Below, in pieces: positions 14,754 through 23,683 of a DNA stretch of 64,000 bases (its first letter is position 1; every line of letters starts with the position of its first letter). The position numbers and the translations under genes are program-made. The notes beneath the pieces were generated by a model. The model saw only the letters and a list, made by a program, of their open reading frames with translations, ran no database searches and was not told where the DNA came from. The stretch comes from Petrocella sp024636985 (GTDB lineage Bacteria; Bacillota; Clostridia; Lachnospirales; Vallitaleaceae). Location: positions 1 through 64,000 of the forward strand of contig JAGXFY010000071.1 in the NCBI GenBank assembly GCA_024636985.1, read 5' to 3'.

Positions 14754-15272
14754 ATGAAAAAAGGTAAAATAATTGGTGTGGCAGGTTTGGCAGCTTTGGC
14801 TGGTGGTGGCTATGCAGCATATAAAACCATGACAAAAGTCAAGGTCCTTAAGGCAACCTATGATCAAGTAATCGCTTTTAACGGATCTGAGAAAAAGTAT
14901 GAGACCTTTGAAGGTGATTCCTATGCAGCAGTATTTGCAGGTGTTGAGATTGACTTAAGTGAAGCAGAAATGGTGGGAGATAGCGCATCTCTTAGAATAT
15001 ATGCTGAATTTGCCGGTGTAGAGATTACTGTACCCAAGGACTGGAATGTAAAAGTGGATGGTATAGCAGATAAAGCAGGTGTTAGCAATCAAGTGGATTA
15101 TAGACCGGACGACACCACATCTAAGCGCTTGACGATTGATTATAATATTAAATTCGCAGGACTTGAAATCAAACGTGTTGATGAAGAAGACACAATTGAA
15201 GTTGAGATTGAAGATGAGCCAAGCTTCGGTGATCCGGAAATAAAAGAGACGGATGCCCCAGCCGAGTCATAA
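14754..15272 (+). CDS. Membrane-anchored protein with LiaF-like beta repeat domain
   Basis: A 172-residue protein starting with a short hydrophobic, glycine-rich segment (about 5-23), which could be an anchor or uncleaved signal. The rest shows three FAG(V/L)EI repeats (AVFAGVEIDLSEAE, AEFAGVEITVPKDWNVKV, IKFAGLEIKRVD), the pattern of the C-terminal beta domain of LiaF/DUF2154-type cell-envelope stress proteins. The C-terminus is acidic. It lacks the multi-helix N-terminus of true LiaF, and no liaRS pair is nearby. Function is unknown; a link to envelope stress is inference. It is 15 bases after the degenerate GGDEF gene with a GGAGG site and ends at an intrinsic terminator. Confidence 0.65.
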   Translation: MKKGKIIGVAGLAALAGGGYAAYKTMTKVKVLKATYDQVIAFNGSEKKYETFEGDSYAAVFAGVEIDLSEAEMVGDSASLRIYAEFAGVEITVPKDWNVKVDGIADKAGVSNQVDYRPDDTTSKRLTIDYNIKFAGLEIKRVDEEDTIEVEIEDEPSFGDPEIKETDAPAES

Positions 15273-15281
15273 TATGTACTT

Positions 15282-15309
15282 AAAACCAATGCTTTTACAG
15301 GTTGGTTTT
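15282..15309 (+). terminator. Intrinsic terminator
   Basis: AAAACCAA (15282-15289) pairs with TTGGTTTT (15302-15309) across a 12-base loop, running into a T-rich tract. It closes the GGDEF/LiaF-like unit. Confidence 0.75.
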
Positions 15310-15313
15310 TTAT

Positions 15314-15341
15314 TTGTTTTGTTATCGGATAATGATATAAT
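15314..15341 (+). promoter_or_regulatory. Probable promoter of the adenosyltransferase gene
   Basis: TTGTTT (15314-15319) and TATAAT (15336-15341), with a 16-base spacer, lie about 40 bases before the start at 15382 and directly after a terminator, so a new transcript must begin here. The -10 is perfect and the -35 only partial. Confidence 0.5.
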
Positions 15342-15381
15342 ACAATTATGATAATGATTCTTAAAAAAAGGAGGCAGGGAC

Positions 15382-15927
15382 ATGAAAATATACACAAAAA
15401 AGGGCGATCAAGGTTATACCAGTAATATAAAAGGGGAACCCATCAAGAAATCAGATGCTCTTCTTGAGCTACAAGGTACCATCGATGAAGTTAATGCGGC
15501 CTTAGGCTATCTTAGATCCTTAATGGAGGGAAAGTATCCAGAACTTGAAGACATGATAAGGGATATTCAATATGCTCTTTTTAGGATGGGTAGTGATGTG
15601 ACTTATGGCTTTTCACAAAAACTCATTTTAGAAGAAGATGTGTTCATACTTGAATCTGAGATTGATAGAATGACCAGTAGTTTCGGGGTTCAGACAACAT
15701 TTCTCTATTATAGTGGACATAAAACAGCTACTTATGCTCAACTCGTTAGAAGCATCGTTAGGCGGGGAGAAAGAGCATTTGTTAGGGCTTATGTCGGTGA
15801 GGATTATCCTATTGACTTAAAGTATTTAAACAGACTGGCAGACTATATGTATGCCCTCGGACGCTATTTAAATTATATACATGGTATTGCTGAAGAGAAA
15901 ATGACCTTTAGAGATTCGTCGGCTTAA
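15382..15927 (+). CDS. PduO-type ATP:cob(I)alamin adenosyltransferase
   Basis: A 181-residue enzyme that transfers the adenosyl group of ATP to cob(I)alamin. The N-terminal KIYTKKGDQGYTSN is the ATP-binding signature of this family, and LVRSIVRRGERAF and LKYLNRLADYMYALGRYLN are its C-terminal helical motifs. It is a single-domain protein, unlike the two-domain PduO encoded at 34772, so the genome has at least two such enzymes. It is transcribed separately from both the Pdu and B12 operons, and so may serve housekeeping B12 enzymes or salvage. The start has AGGAGG-like GGAGGCAGGGAC before it. Confidence 0.88.
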   Translation: MKIYTKKGDQGYTSNIKGEPIKKSDALLELQGTIDEVNAALGYLRSLMEGKYPELEDMIRDIQYALFRMGSDVTYGFSQKLILEEDVFILESEIDRMTSSFGVQTTFLYYSGHKTATYAQLVRSIVRRGERAFVRAYVGEDYPIDLKYLNRLADYMYALGRYLNYIHGIAEEKMTFRDSSA

Positions 15928-16020
15928 GTTTCAATTTGATGCCGAATATGTTAGAATTGAATCTGAATATAATGGTATGGTTACAGATAGAGAACACTTG
16001 AATGAATCGAGGTTAACAGG

Positions 16021-19000
16021 ATGACAAAAGATTCTACAATAGAGTTTGCCCACTTACATGTTCATACCCAATACAGCCTCCTAGATGGCTCGAGTAAGAT
16101 TGATGAACTTATAGGACAGGTTAAGGATTTAGGTATGAAGAGCATAGCTATAACAGACCATGGTGTCATGTATGGTGTTGTTGACTTTTATGATGAGGCT
16201 ATAAAACAAGGCATCAAACCAATTATTGGATGTGAAGTCTATGTGGCGAATCGAAAGCGAACAGATAAAGAAACAGGCATTGATAATACCTACTATCATT
16301 TGGTATTATTGGCTGAAAACCAAGAAGGTTATCAGAACCTAATGCGGTTAGTGTCAGATGGCTTTACAGAAGGTTTTTATTATAAGCCGAGAATTGATTT
16401 GGATCTCCTAAGAAGTTATAGTAAAGGCATTATTGGACTCAGTGCCTGTCTAGGCGGTCATGTGCCCAACGAGATTCTAAGAGGTGACCTGACACAGGCA
16501 AAAGAAGTTGCTATGACTTACAATGAGATCTTTGGACAAGGCAACTTTTTTCTTGAGTTACAAGATCATGGGTATGAGGAACAGCATCTTGTCAATAAAG
16601 CATTGATTGAGATGAGTAAAGAACTGTCTATACCACTTGTTGCAACCAATGATGTGCACTATACATATAAGGAAGATGTAGAAGCCCACGACATTCTGTT
16701 GTGTATTCAAACCAATAAAAAGGTAACAGATGAAGACCGTATGCGTTATGCTGGTGGGCAATTTTACTTAAAATCTCCTCAGGAAATGTCTGCTCTTTTT
16801 TCGCATGTACCCGAGGCCCTTAAGAACACTGTAGAGATTGCAAGGCGATGTCAGGTCGACTTTGAGTTTGGAAAATACAAATTACCCAAATATGAATTGG
16901 ATGAAAGCATAGATAAACGTGTTTATATGAAGGATATTTGTTATGAGGGTCTAAGGGAGCGGTACGAAAATGTGACAGAAGCCCATGAGGAAAGGCTGAA
17001 TTATGAGCTAAAGGTCATTGAAGAGATGGGTTTTATTGATTATTTTCTCATTACTTGGGATTTTATCAAGTTTGCACGGGACCATCATATTATGGTTGGC
17101 CCGGGTCGTGGTTCTGCAGCTGGTAGTTTGGTTTCTTATTGTTTGAAAATTACAGACATTGATCCATTAAAATATAACCTTCTTTTTGAACGTTTTCTCA
17201 ATCCGGAACGGATCAGTATGCCGGATATTGATATTGATTTTTGTTATGAACGCAGGCAAGAAGTGATTGATTATGTTGTCAAAAAATATGGTGAAGACAA
17301 GGTTGCTCAGATTATTACCTTCGGTACAATGGCTGCAAGAGCAGCCATTCGAGATGTAGGTCGGGCGCTTGATATGCCTTATAATGAAGTGGATAAGGTT
17401 GCCAAAATGATTCCCCAAGAACTGAAAATCACCATTGACAAAGCACTGAAGATGAACAGAGAACTTCAAAGTCTTTATGATGAGGATGAGCAAGTTAAGT
17501 ATTTGATTGATATGTCAAAACGTCTAGAAGGCTTAACCAGACATAGTTCGACCCATGCGGCCGGTGTGGTCATTTGTGATCGTGCAGTTAATGAGTATGT
17601 ACCTCTAAATACCAACGATGATGCGGTTACGACCCAATTTACCATGAATACCTTAGAACGATTGGGATTATTAAAAATGGATTTTCTAGGTCTTCGTACA
17701 TTAACGGTTATTCAAGATGCCATATTAAACGTTAAAAAATCACAGGGCATTCAATTGGATATGAACCGCATTGATGATAATGATTCTAAGGTTTTTGAGT
17801 TGATTGGAACGGCAAAGACCGAAGGTGTTTTTCAACTTGAAAGTGACGGCATGAAGAATTTCATGAAGGACTTAAAGCCACAAAGTCTTGAAGATATTAT
17901 TGCAGGTATATCTCTGTATAGACCGGGACCAATGGAATTTATACCGGCTTACATTCAAGGAAGTCGGCATGCAAAAGACATTACCTATGATTGTCCTCAG
18001 CTTGAACCGATTCTTAAGCCGACCTATGGTGTTATCGTTTATCAAGAACAGGTGATGCAGATTGTTAGAGATCTGGCGGGCTATACCCTAGGACGTAGTG
18101 ACTTGGTACGCCGAGCGATGTCTAAGAAAAAAGAAGATGTAATGTTAAAAGAACGGGCGAATTTTATATACGGTAACAAAGAAGAAGGCGTTCTAGGTTG
18201 TGTGAACAATGGTATAGATGCAGCTGCAGCTAACAGAATATTTGACAAAATGACGGATTTTGCAAAATACGCCTTTAACAAATCACATGCAGCAGCCTAT
18301 GCTATCATCGCCTATCAAACCGCATGGCTCAAAGCCTATTATCCTGTAGAGTTCATGGCAGCGTTGTTAACCTCCGTTATGTTTGGTGGGGGTAAAGTGG
18401 CTGAATATATTTATAGTCTAAAAGCAATGGGAATAGAAGTACTGCCACCGGACATCAATGAAGGCTATTATAACTTTTCAGTTTCTAAGGGTAAAATTCG
18501 ATATGGTTTAGCGGCTGTGAAGAATGTTGGAAGAGGCGTGATTGATCATATGGTTGCTGAGAGAGAAGCAGGTGGACCTTTTGTATCTTTGACGGATTTT
18601 TGTACTCGTATGGATGCAAAAGATCTTAACAAACGTATGATGGAAAATCTGATCTATGCCGGTGCTTTTACATCTCTTGGCGGCACTAGAAAACAGTATA
18701 TTCATAATTACAAATTTGTTTTAGAAGCCATTCATCATGAAAAAAAAGCAACGATTCAGGGCCAGATTAATCTTTTTGATCTTACTGAAGAGTTGCAAGA
18801 AAATAAAGCGGATCGTTTTGAAGTGGTGGGCGAATTCTCTAAAGAGCAGCTTTTAACCTATGAAAAAGAAGTCATGGGTATCTATTTATCAGGACACCCA
18901 CTTGAAGATTATGCAGAGGTGTTAAATAGAGTGCTGACCAATAAGAGTCTAGATTTCCAACCTTTGGTGGATGGAACCTTTAAAGTGACCGACGGAACAT

Positions 19001-19497
19001 TGGTTAAGTATAGCGGCATCATCAGTAATAAAGTTGTTAAGACGACGAGAAACAATCAGACAATGGCATTTCTTAGTGTGGAAGACCTGTTTGGAACGGT
19101 TGAAGTCGTTGTATTTCCTAATGACTATGAAGCCAATCGACATTATTTAAATGAAGATGAAGTGGTTATTGTAAAGGGTAGGGTTTCGACTCAAGAGGAT
19201 CAAGATGGTAAGATTATCTGCCAAACCATTAAGCGCCTTGAAGATGTTTTAAGAGAAGTGCTCTATATTCAGTTTGACGACTTAGACCATTATCAATCCG
19301 TGATCAAACAAATTACCCCATTACTAAAAGCTGAGCAGGGTCAATCACCGGTTGTCGCTTATCTTAAAGATACTAAGCGAAAAAATGACTTTGGTGGCCA
19401 GTACCTGGTTACCATAAGGCCAAGTTTGATTGAAAAACTAGAAGCCTTGATGGCTAAGGATAATGTCAAAGTTGTGAAAAGTCTATTGAAATTCTAA
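16021..19497 (+). CDS. dnaE: DNA polymerase III alpha subunit, DnaE type
   Basis: A 1158-residue replicative polymerase subunit. It begins with the PHP domain (FAHLHVHTQYSLLDGSSK). The C-family polymerase core has GPGRGSAAGSLVSYCL and the catalytic aspartates in PDIDIDF (401-407). The helix-hairpin-helix region follows, with an OB-fold near the C-terminus (VKYSGIISNKVVKTTRNN). It lacks the inserted exonuclease of PolC, so it is DnaE1/DnaE3-like. In Firmicutes with PolC it typically extends RNA primers on the lagging strand. The length is typical. Its neighbour pfkA is often next to dnaE in Firmicutes. Confidence 0.95.
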   Translation: MTKDSTIEFAHLHVHTQYSLLDGSSKIDELIGQVKDLGMKSIAITDHGVMYGVVDFYDEAIKQGIKPIIGCEVYVANRKRTDKETGIDNTYYHLVLLAENQEGYQNLMRLVSDGFTEGFYYKPRIDLDLLRSYSKGIIGLSACLGGHVPNEILRGDLTQAKEVAMTYNEIFGQGNFFLELQDHGYEEQHLVNKALIEMSKELSIPLVATNDVHYTYKEDVEAHDILLCIQTNKKVTDEDRMRYAGGQFYLKSPQEMSALFSHVPEALKNTVEIARRCQVDFEFGKYKLPKYELDESIDKRVYMKDICYEGLRERYENVTEAHEERLNYELKVIEEMGFIDYFLITWDFIKFARDHHIMVGPGRGSAAGSLVSYCLKITDIDPLKYNLLFERFLNPERISMPDIDIDFCYERRQEVIDYVVKKYGEDKVAQIITFGTMAARAAIRDVGRALDMPYNEVDKVAKMIPQELKITIDKALKMNRELQSLYDEDEQVKYLIDMSKRLEGLTRHSSTHAAGVVICDRAVNEYVPLNTNDDAVTTQFTMNTLERLGLLKMDFLGLRTLTVIQDAILNVKKSQGIQLDMNRIDDNDSKVFELIGTAKTEGVFQLESDGMKNFMKDLKPQSLEDIIAGISLYRPGPMEFIPAYIQGSRHAKDITYDCPQLEPILKPTYGVIVYQEQVMQIVRDLAGYTLGRSDLVRRAMSKKKEDVMLKERANFIYGNKEEGVLGCVNNGIDAAAANRIFDKMTDFAKYAFNKSHAAAYAIIAYQTAWLKAYYPVEFMAALLTSVMFGGGKVAEYIYSLKAMGIEVLPPDINEGYYNFSVSKGKIRYGLAAVKNVGRGVIDHMVAEREAGGPFVSLTDFCTRMDAKDLNKRMMENLIYAGAFTSLGGTRKQYIHNYKFVLEAIHHEKKATIQGQINLFDLTEELQENKADRFEVVGEFSKEQLLTYEKEVMGIYLSGHPLEDYAEVLNRVLTNKSLDFQPLVDGTFKVTDGTLVKYSGIISNKVVKTTRNNQTMAFLSVEDLFGTVEVVVFPNDYEANRHYLNEDEVVIVKGRVSTQEDQDGKIICQTIKRLEDVLREVLYIQFDDLDHYQSVIKQITPLLKAEQGQSPVVAYLKDTKRKNDFGGQYLVTIRPSLIEKLEALMAKDNVKVVKSLLKF

Positions 19498-19589
19498 AGA
19501 ATGTGGTATACAATATAGCGTGAGAAAATGAGAAACTTTGTGAGGCATAGTTGAGTGTGTGCGCTCAATGAAAATATGGAGGAAATAAG

Positions 19590-20567
19590 ATGTCAAAAGA
19601 AATTAAAACCATTGGTGTGTTAACAAGTGGTGGTGATGCACCGGGCATGAACGCAGCAATAAGAGCCGTTGTTCGGACAGCATTAGCACGTGGAAAAAGA
19701 GTTATGGGTATTAGAAAAGGTTATCAAGGACTCATTAATGGCGATATATTTGAGATGGATGCAAGAAGTGTTTCAGATACCATCCAAAGAGGTGGTACTA
19801 TGCTATATACAGCACGTTGTATTGAATTTTTACAACCGGAAGTACAACAAAGAGGTGCCGATATGTGTAAAGTTTTTGGTATCGATGGCTTGGTTGTTAT
19901 TGGTGGTGACGGTTCTTTCAAAGGTGCAGGTAAATTGGCAAATCTAGGTATTAATACTATAGGAATTCCTGGTACCATTGATCTTGACATTGATTGCACA
20001 GACTATACCATTGGTTTTGATACAGCTGTTAATACGGCAATGGAAGCGATTGATCGACTTAGAGATACTTCGACGTCTCATGAACGATGTTCTGTTGTAG
20101 AAGTTATGGGTCGTGATGCCGGCTATATCGCTTTATGGTGTGGTATTGTCAATGGTGCGGAATATGTTTTTTTACCTGAAGTTCAGAACATAAAAGAAGA
20201 AGAATTAATTGAAAAGATCTTGATGAACCGTAAAAAAGGTAAACGTCACAATCTGATTATTATGTCAGAGGGTGTTGGTGGTTCGGATGAGTTGGCTAAA
20301 AGAATTGAAGCGGCTACGGGTATTGAAACCAGAGCGACGATTCTAGGTCATTTACAAAGAGGTGGTAGCCCAACTGCAGTAGATCGTATGCATGCATCTA
20401 TGATGGGGGCTTATGCTGTTGATTTGTTATGTAAAGGTGAAAGCAACCGTGTGGTTGGCTTTAAGAACAATACTTATGTTGATTTTGATATTGATGAAGC
20501 ATTGGCGATGCAAAAAGATATTAGTAGTAGGCAATATGAGGTTAGTCAGATGTTGGAGACCAGATAA
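19590..20567 (+). CDS. pfkA: ATP-dependent 6-phosphofructokinase
   Basis: A 325-residue glycolytic enzyme phosphorylating fructose 6-phosphate. The N-terminal LTSGGDAPGMNAAIRAVVR binds ATP. GGDGS at 105-109, with glycine rather than aspartate at 108, marks the ATP- rather than PPi-dependent type, and the catalytic aspartate is in TIDLDID (D131). GRDAGYIALW and LGHLQRGGSPTAVDR complete the family pattern. GGAGG precedes the ATG. It lies 92 bases after dnaE and is followed by a terminator. Confidence 0.95.
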   Translation: MSKEIKTIGVLTSGGDAPGMNAAIRAVVRTALARGKRVMGIRKGYQGLINGDIFEMDARSVSDTIQRGGTMLYTARCIEFLQPEVQQRGADMCKVFGIDGLVVIGGDGSFKGAGKLANLGINTIGIPGTIDLDIDCTDYTIGFDTAVNTAMEAIDRLRDTSTSHERCSVVEVMGRDAGYIALWCGIVNGAEYVFLPEVQNIKEEELIEKILMNRKKGKRHNLIIMSEGVGGSDELAKRIEAATGIETRATILGHLQRGGSPTAVDRMHASMMGAYAVDLLCKGESNRVVGFKNNTYVDFDIDEALAMQKDISSRQYEVSQMLETR

Positions 20568-20621
20568 AAGAATGGCTTATTTATATAGGTCCTATGAAAA
20601 CCCTTCCAGAACTTAATTTAG

Positions 20622-20684
20622 CAGTAAGTATACATTTTCATCTGACCATTGAGTAGTAGGTGAATTGAATACTTGCTGTTTTTT
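20622..20684 (+). terminator. Probable terminator after pfkA
   Basis: CAGTAAGTAT (20622-20631) pairs with ATACTTGCTG (20669-20678), including one G-T wobble, across a long loop. A run of six T bases follows at once. The loop length lowers confidence, but position and T-run fit. Confidence 0.5.
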
Positions 20685-20749
20685 ATACACTTTTTTATGT
20701 TATAATTAATCTTGTGCGAATGGCTATTAGTAGAGGGGTAGGTGATGGT

Positions 20750-21661
20750 GTGTTATGTTCTCAGTGTAAAGCAGAACTAAAAGACAATGAGACTGTTTGC
20801 CATGTGTGCGGGCATAGAAAGCCTAATATGGAGGATGTGGATTTAATTATTAACAGTCTTATAGAAGAAGATATTATGGGCGCTTCTGAAGATATAGAAA
20901 TTGATGAAAAGGACTTGGGAAAGAAGCGTCGCTTTAGAAAAGATAAGAAAGCAAAAACAGAAGGTAAAATGATTCAAGGCATTCGGTATATGATTTTTGT
21001 ATCGATTATTCTGTTCATAATAGCCTTATTTACGCATTGGTTTACTCTATCGGGTACGACCATGGACTATGGTTTTGTTAATAATTCAAATACTCAGAAA
21101 TATATTCAAAATTTAGGGGAAGAAACCTATATAGAATTTTCGGGATACGACTTGTTTAATTATAGCAGATCCACTATGAATGAACATAAAATGATTAAAA
21201 AATCTGATGGAGATATCTCTATATCAGGTAGGTCTGTGATGCATATGTATATCATGTTGGCTATGGCTGTATTAATGTTAACAAGTCTTATTGCCTGCAG
21301 TGTGGCATTTTTACATAAGGCTTTTGCAGGTATTGCTATCATCAGAAATTTGGCAATTGTGAATCTAATTATAATAGGTTCTAATTATATTTTTCTAAAT
21401 ATAACCTACCTAAGTGCTATTGCAATTCGAGCAAAATCTGTTATTAATCAACAAAAAGTTTTTGGCACTTTGCATCTAACGTTCAACGGTATATCTCATG
21501 ATCAATACTTTTACACTTATAAAGTTACAGAAAATCCAGGTTTTTACGGTTCAATTATAGCACTGGGCATATGGTTGACGCTTTCGATTATACTGTATGA
21601 AATGAAAAACAGTGAAAAAGTGAGGGCCATAGAAAATGGCGAAATAGATGAAGAAGCATAA
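20750..21661 (+). CDS. Zinc-ribbon membrane protein of unknown function
   Basis: A 303-residue protein. The N-terminus carries a zinc ribbon (CSQC and CHVCGH, about residues 3-21). Then comes a charged linker rich in lysine and arginine, one membrane helix (about 80-100), an outside region, a group of three helices (about 165-240) and a last helix near the C-terminus (about 270-290). The family is not recognised. The frame is open from a GTG at 20714, but GGTGAT before the GTG at 20750, which starts directly at LCSQC, is the better start. It is followed 12 bases later by a GNAT gene, so they are probably cotranscribed. Confidence 0.6.
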   Translation: MLCSQCKAELKDNETVCHVCGHRKPNMEDVDLIINSLIEEDIMGASEDIEIDEKDLGKKRRFRKDKKAKTEGKMIQGIRYMIFVSIILFIIALFTHWFTLSGTTMDYGFVNNSNTQKYIQNLGEETYIEFSGYDLFNYSRSTMNEHKMIKKSDGDISISGRSVMHMYIMLAMAVLMLTSLIACSVAFLHKAFAGIAIIRNLAIVNLIIIGSNYIFLNITYLSAIAIRAKSVINQQKVFGTLHLTFNGISHDQYFYTYKVTENPGFYGSIIALGIWLTLSIILYEMKNSEKVRAIENGEIDEEA

Positions 21662-21673
21662 GGAGGTAAGACG

Positions 21674-22090
21674 ATGAACCTATCTGTTGGAGATTATAAA
21701 ATTAGTGACGATAAGAAAAAGCTTCAATTGAATATTATTCATGAACTACTAAAAGGTACCTACTGGGCTAAAGATCGTTCCATTCAAGTTATAGAAAAAA
21801 GTGTGGCGCATTCCATATGCTACGGCGTTTATTTAGAGGATAAAATGGTAGGGTTTGGTAGAGTCGTTACAGACTATGCAACTATGTATTGGGTTGCAGA
21901 TATTGTCATTGATGAAGCTCATAGGGGTAAAGGACTTGGTAAAGAACTTATGAATTGTATTGAAGCAAATAAAGATATAGAAGGTCTAATGGGAATCTTG
22001 GCAACGAGAGATGCTCATGGACTTTATCAAAAGTATGGCTTCATGCAAGACCCAGAGAAATTCATGAAAAAACCTAGGGTTGAGGGTTGA
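21674..22090 (+). CDS. GNAT-family N-acetyltransferase
   Basis: A 138-residue protein with the GNAT fold pattern: a central strand YWVADIVIDEAHRGKGLGKELM carrying the acetyl-CoA pyrophosphate loop (R/Q-x-x-G-x-G/A as RGKGLG), followed by an LYQKYGF C-terminal motif. The substrate is unknown. AAGGAGG precedes the ATG. It is probably cotranscribed with the zinc-ribbon gene upstream. Confidence 0.85.
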   Translation: MNLSVGDYKISDDKKKLQLNIIHELLKGTYWAKDRSIQVIEKSVAHSICYGVYLEDKMVGFGRVVTDYATMYWVADIVIDEAHRGKGLGKELMNCIEANKDIEGLMGILATRDAHGLYQKYGFMQDPEKFMKKPRVEG

Positions 22091-22283
22091 ACACAAATTA
22101 CAAAATTGATGCATGACTTGGGTGTTTTTCAAACATTTTAGACAGTAAATTAACGCCACCTCATGAATTCAAACAATTGCTAATGGAAATAAATTGTGAT
22201 ACTATAAAAATAATAACGAGCATCAGACATGAAATAGAGTTTAACCATAATTTGAATATTAAAGACACAAATTCGTAGTGAAA

Positions 22284-22313
22284 GAATAATAATCAAAGAT
22301 TATTCAGTTTTTT
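22284..22313 (+). promoter_or_regulatory. Hairpin plus T-run just before the sensor kinase gene
   Basis: GAATAAT (22284-22290) pairs with ATTATTC (22299-22305) over an 8-base loop, followed by AGTTTTTT, only a few bases before the GGAGG of the kinase gene. It could be a weak terminator/attenuator in the leader or simply AT-rich sequence. The remainder of the 240-base gap (22091-22330) shows no other clear element. Confidence 0.3.
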
Positions 22314-22330
22314 GAAATGGAGGTAAGAAG

Positions 22331-23683
22331 ATGCCATCAGGGATAAAAAAAGACTACAAGTATGCCCATCAGAAAAAAATGACTGAAGAGTTGGTGCAAG
22401 ATACTGATGGTGAGGATGTATTAAGCAATGAGGAGGGCTATAACGAGCGGTTTGATTTAAAAGAACTCATTGACTTAAAATTGTTTAATGACATTCAAGA
22501 AGGCTTATCCAAGGTCACTGGATTAGCTTTTGTTACAGTTGATTATAAAGGAGAACCCATAACAAAAAGAACAAGTTTTTCGGAGTATTGTTGTGCTCGT
22601 AGAAAAGTAGATCGGTATAAAAAAGCATGTTATTTGTCTGACGCTCATGGAGGACTAGAAGCTGCAATTAGGGGCGAACCTTACATATATCGTTGCCCTG
22701 GAGGTCTAATTGATTTTGCTGTACCAATTGTGGTTAAAGGCCAATATTTAGGAGCTGTTTTATGCGGACAAGCCAGAAGCAGTGAAAGTATACGATTTGA
22801 TGATATCAATGAATTTATAAAATCAGATTTAAGTTGGAAAGAGAATCCGCAGTTGATGAATATGTACGAGGAAACAATAGAAATTGACTATGAAAAGATT
22901 ATTTCAGTAGCAAATTTAGTACATTTGGTCATCAATCAACTGGTAGAAAAAGAAGCAATCAATATCATTCAAGAAGAACTAAATCGCCAAAGTTTACAAC
23001 TCTTGGTTGAAAAAAGAGCACGCTTAGAAATTGAAAAAGAGCTTAAGGATGCTGAACTTAAAATGTTAAAGGCTCAAATGAATCCACATTTTATGTTTAA
23101 TGTACTAAGTTCTATCAGCAATCTTGCATTGGTGGAAGGTGCTAAACAAACTGAAGAAATGGCGTATTTGTTTTCTTATTTACTTAGATTCAATATTGAA
23201 AATGGTGATAATGAAGTATTTATTAAAGAAGACATTGAAAATATTGAAAGATATTTAAAGGTCCAAAAGATTCGTTTTGGTGATAAGCTAAATTATGAAA
23301 TCATGATATCGGATGAAATTGATACACAAAAGACACCGCCATTTGTCATACAAACTTTTATTGAAAACGCTGTCAATCATGGTATTGTTCCTAAAGAAGG
23401 ACCAGGTACAGTTACTATTGAAGTGTTTTTAGAAGACGGGGATGTCGTGATTCAGATTGAAGATGATGGTGTTGGCATGTCACAAAAATCATTGCGTAAA
23501 ATATTTTCATTAAACCAAAAAAATTATGAAGGAAATTCACTAGGGATTGGCATTCAAAATACCAGAAAACGTTTGATCAATAATTTTGGTGATGCATACG
23601 ATGTTCAGATTAATAGCAGAGAGAATGTAGGAACCTCCGTCATAATCAAGATGCCAGAACATTTTGATGAAAGGATTAGTTAA
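22331..23683 (+). CDS. PocR-domain sensor histidine kinase (LytS/YesM type)
   Basis: A 450-residue cytoplasmic kinase. Residues about 40-205 form a PocR ligand-binding domain (EYCCARRKVDRYKKACY, then YIYRCPGGLIDFAVPIVVKGQYLGAVLCGQ). This domain is linked in Salmonella PocR to 1,2-propanediol sensing. A helical linker (205-245) leads to a histidine kinase of the His_kinase/HATPase type, with H253 in QMNPHFMFNVLSS, the N-box in FIENAVNHGI and the G-box in EDDGVGMS. No membrane helix is present, so it should sense an internal ligand. The stop codon is immediately followed by the response regulator's ATG. The placement next to the Pdu operon makes it the probable inducer sensor. Confidence 0.88.
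   Translation: MPSGIKKDYKYAHQKKMTEELVQDTDGEDVLSNEEGYNERFDLKELIDLKLFNDIQEGLSKVTGLAFVTVDYKGEPITKRTSFSEYCCARRKVDRYKKACYLSDAHGGLEAAIRGEPYIYRCPGGLIDFAVPIVVKGQYLGAVLCGQARSSESIRFDDINEFIKSDLSWKENPQLMNMYEETIEIDYEKIISVANLVHLVINQLVEKEAINIIQEELNRQSLQLLVEKRARLEIEKELKDAELKMLKAQMNPHFMFNVLSSISNLALVEGAKQTEEMAYLFSYLLRFNIENGDNEVFIKEDIENIERYLKVQKIRFGDKLNYEIMISDEIDTQKTPPFVIQTFIENAVNHGIVPKEGPGTVTIEVFLEDGDVVIQIEDDGVGMSQKSLRKIFSLNQKNYEGNSLGIGIQNTRKRLINNFGDAYDVQINSRENVGTSVIIKMPEHFDERIS

Noticed and set aside
16558..19143. Several minus-strand frames of 60-110 codons inside dnaE
   Set aside because: Shadows of a highly conserved plus-strand gene; no ribosome sites or recognisable products.
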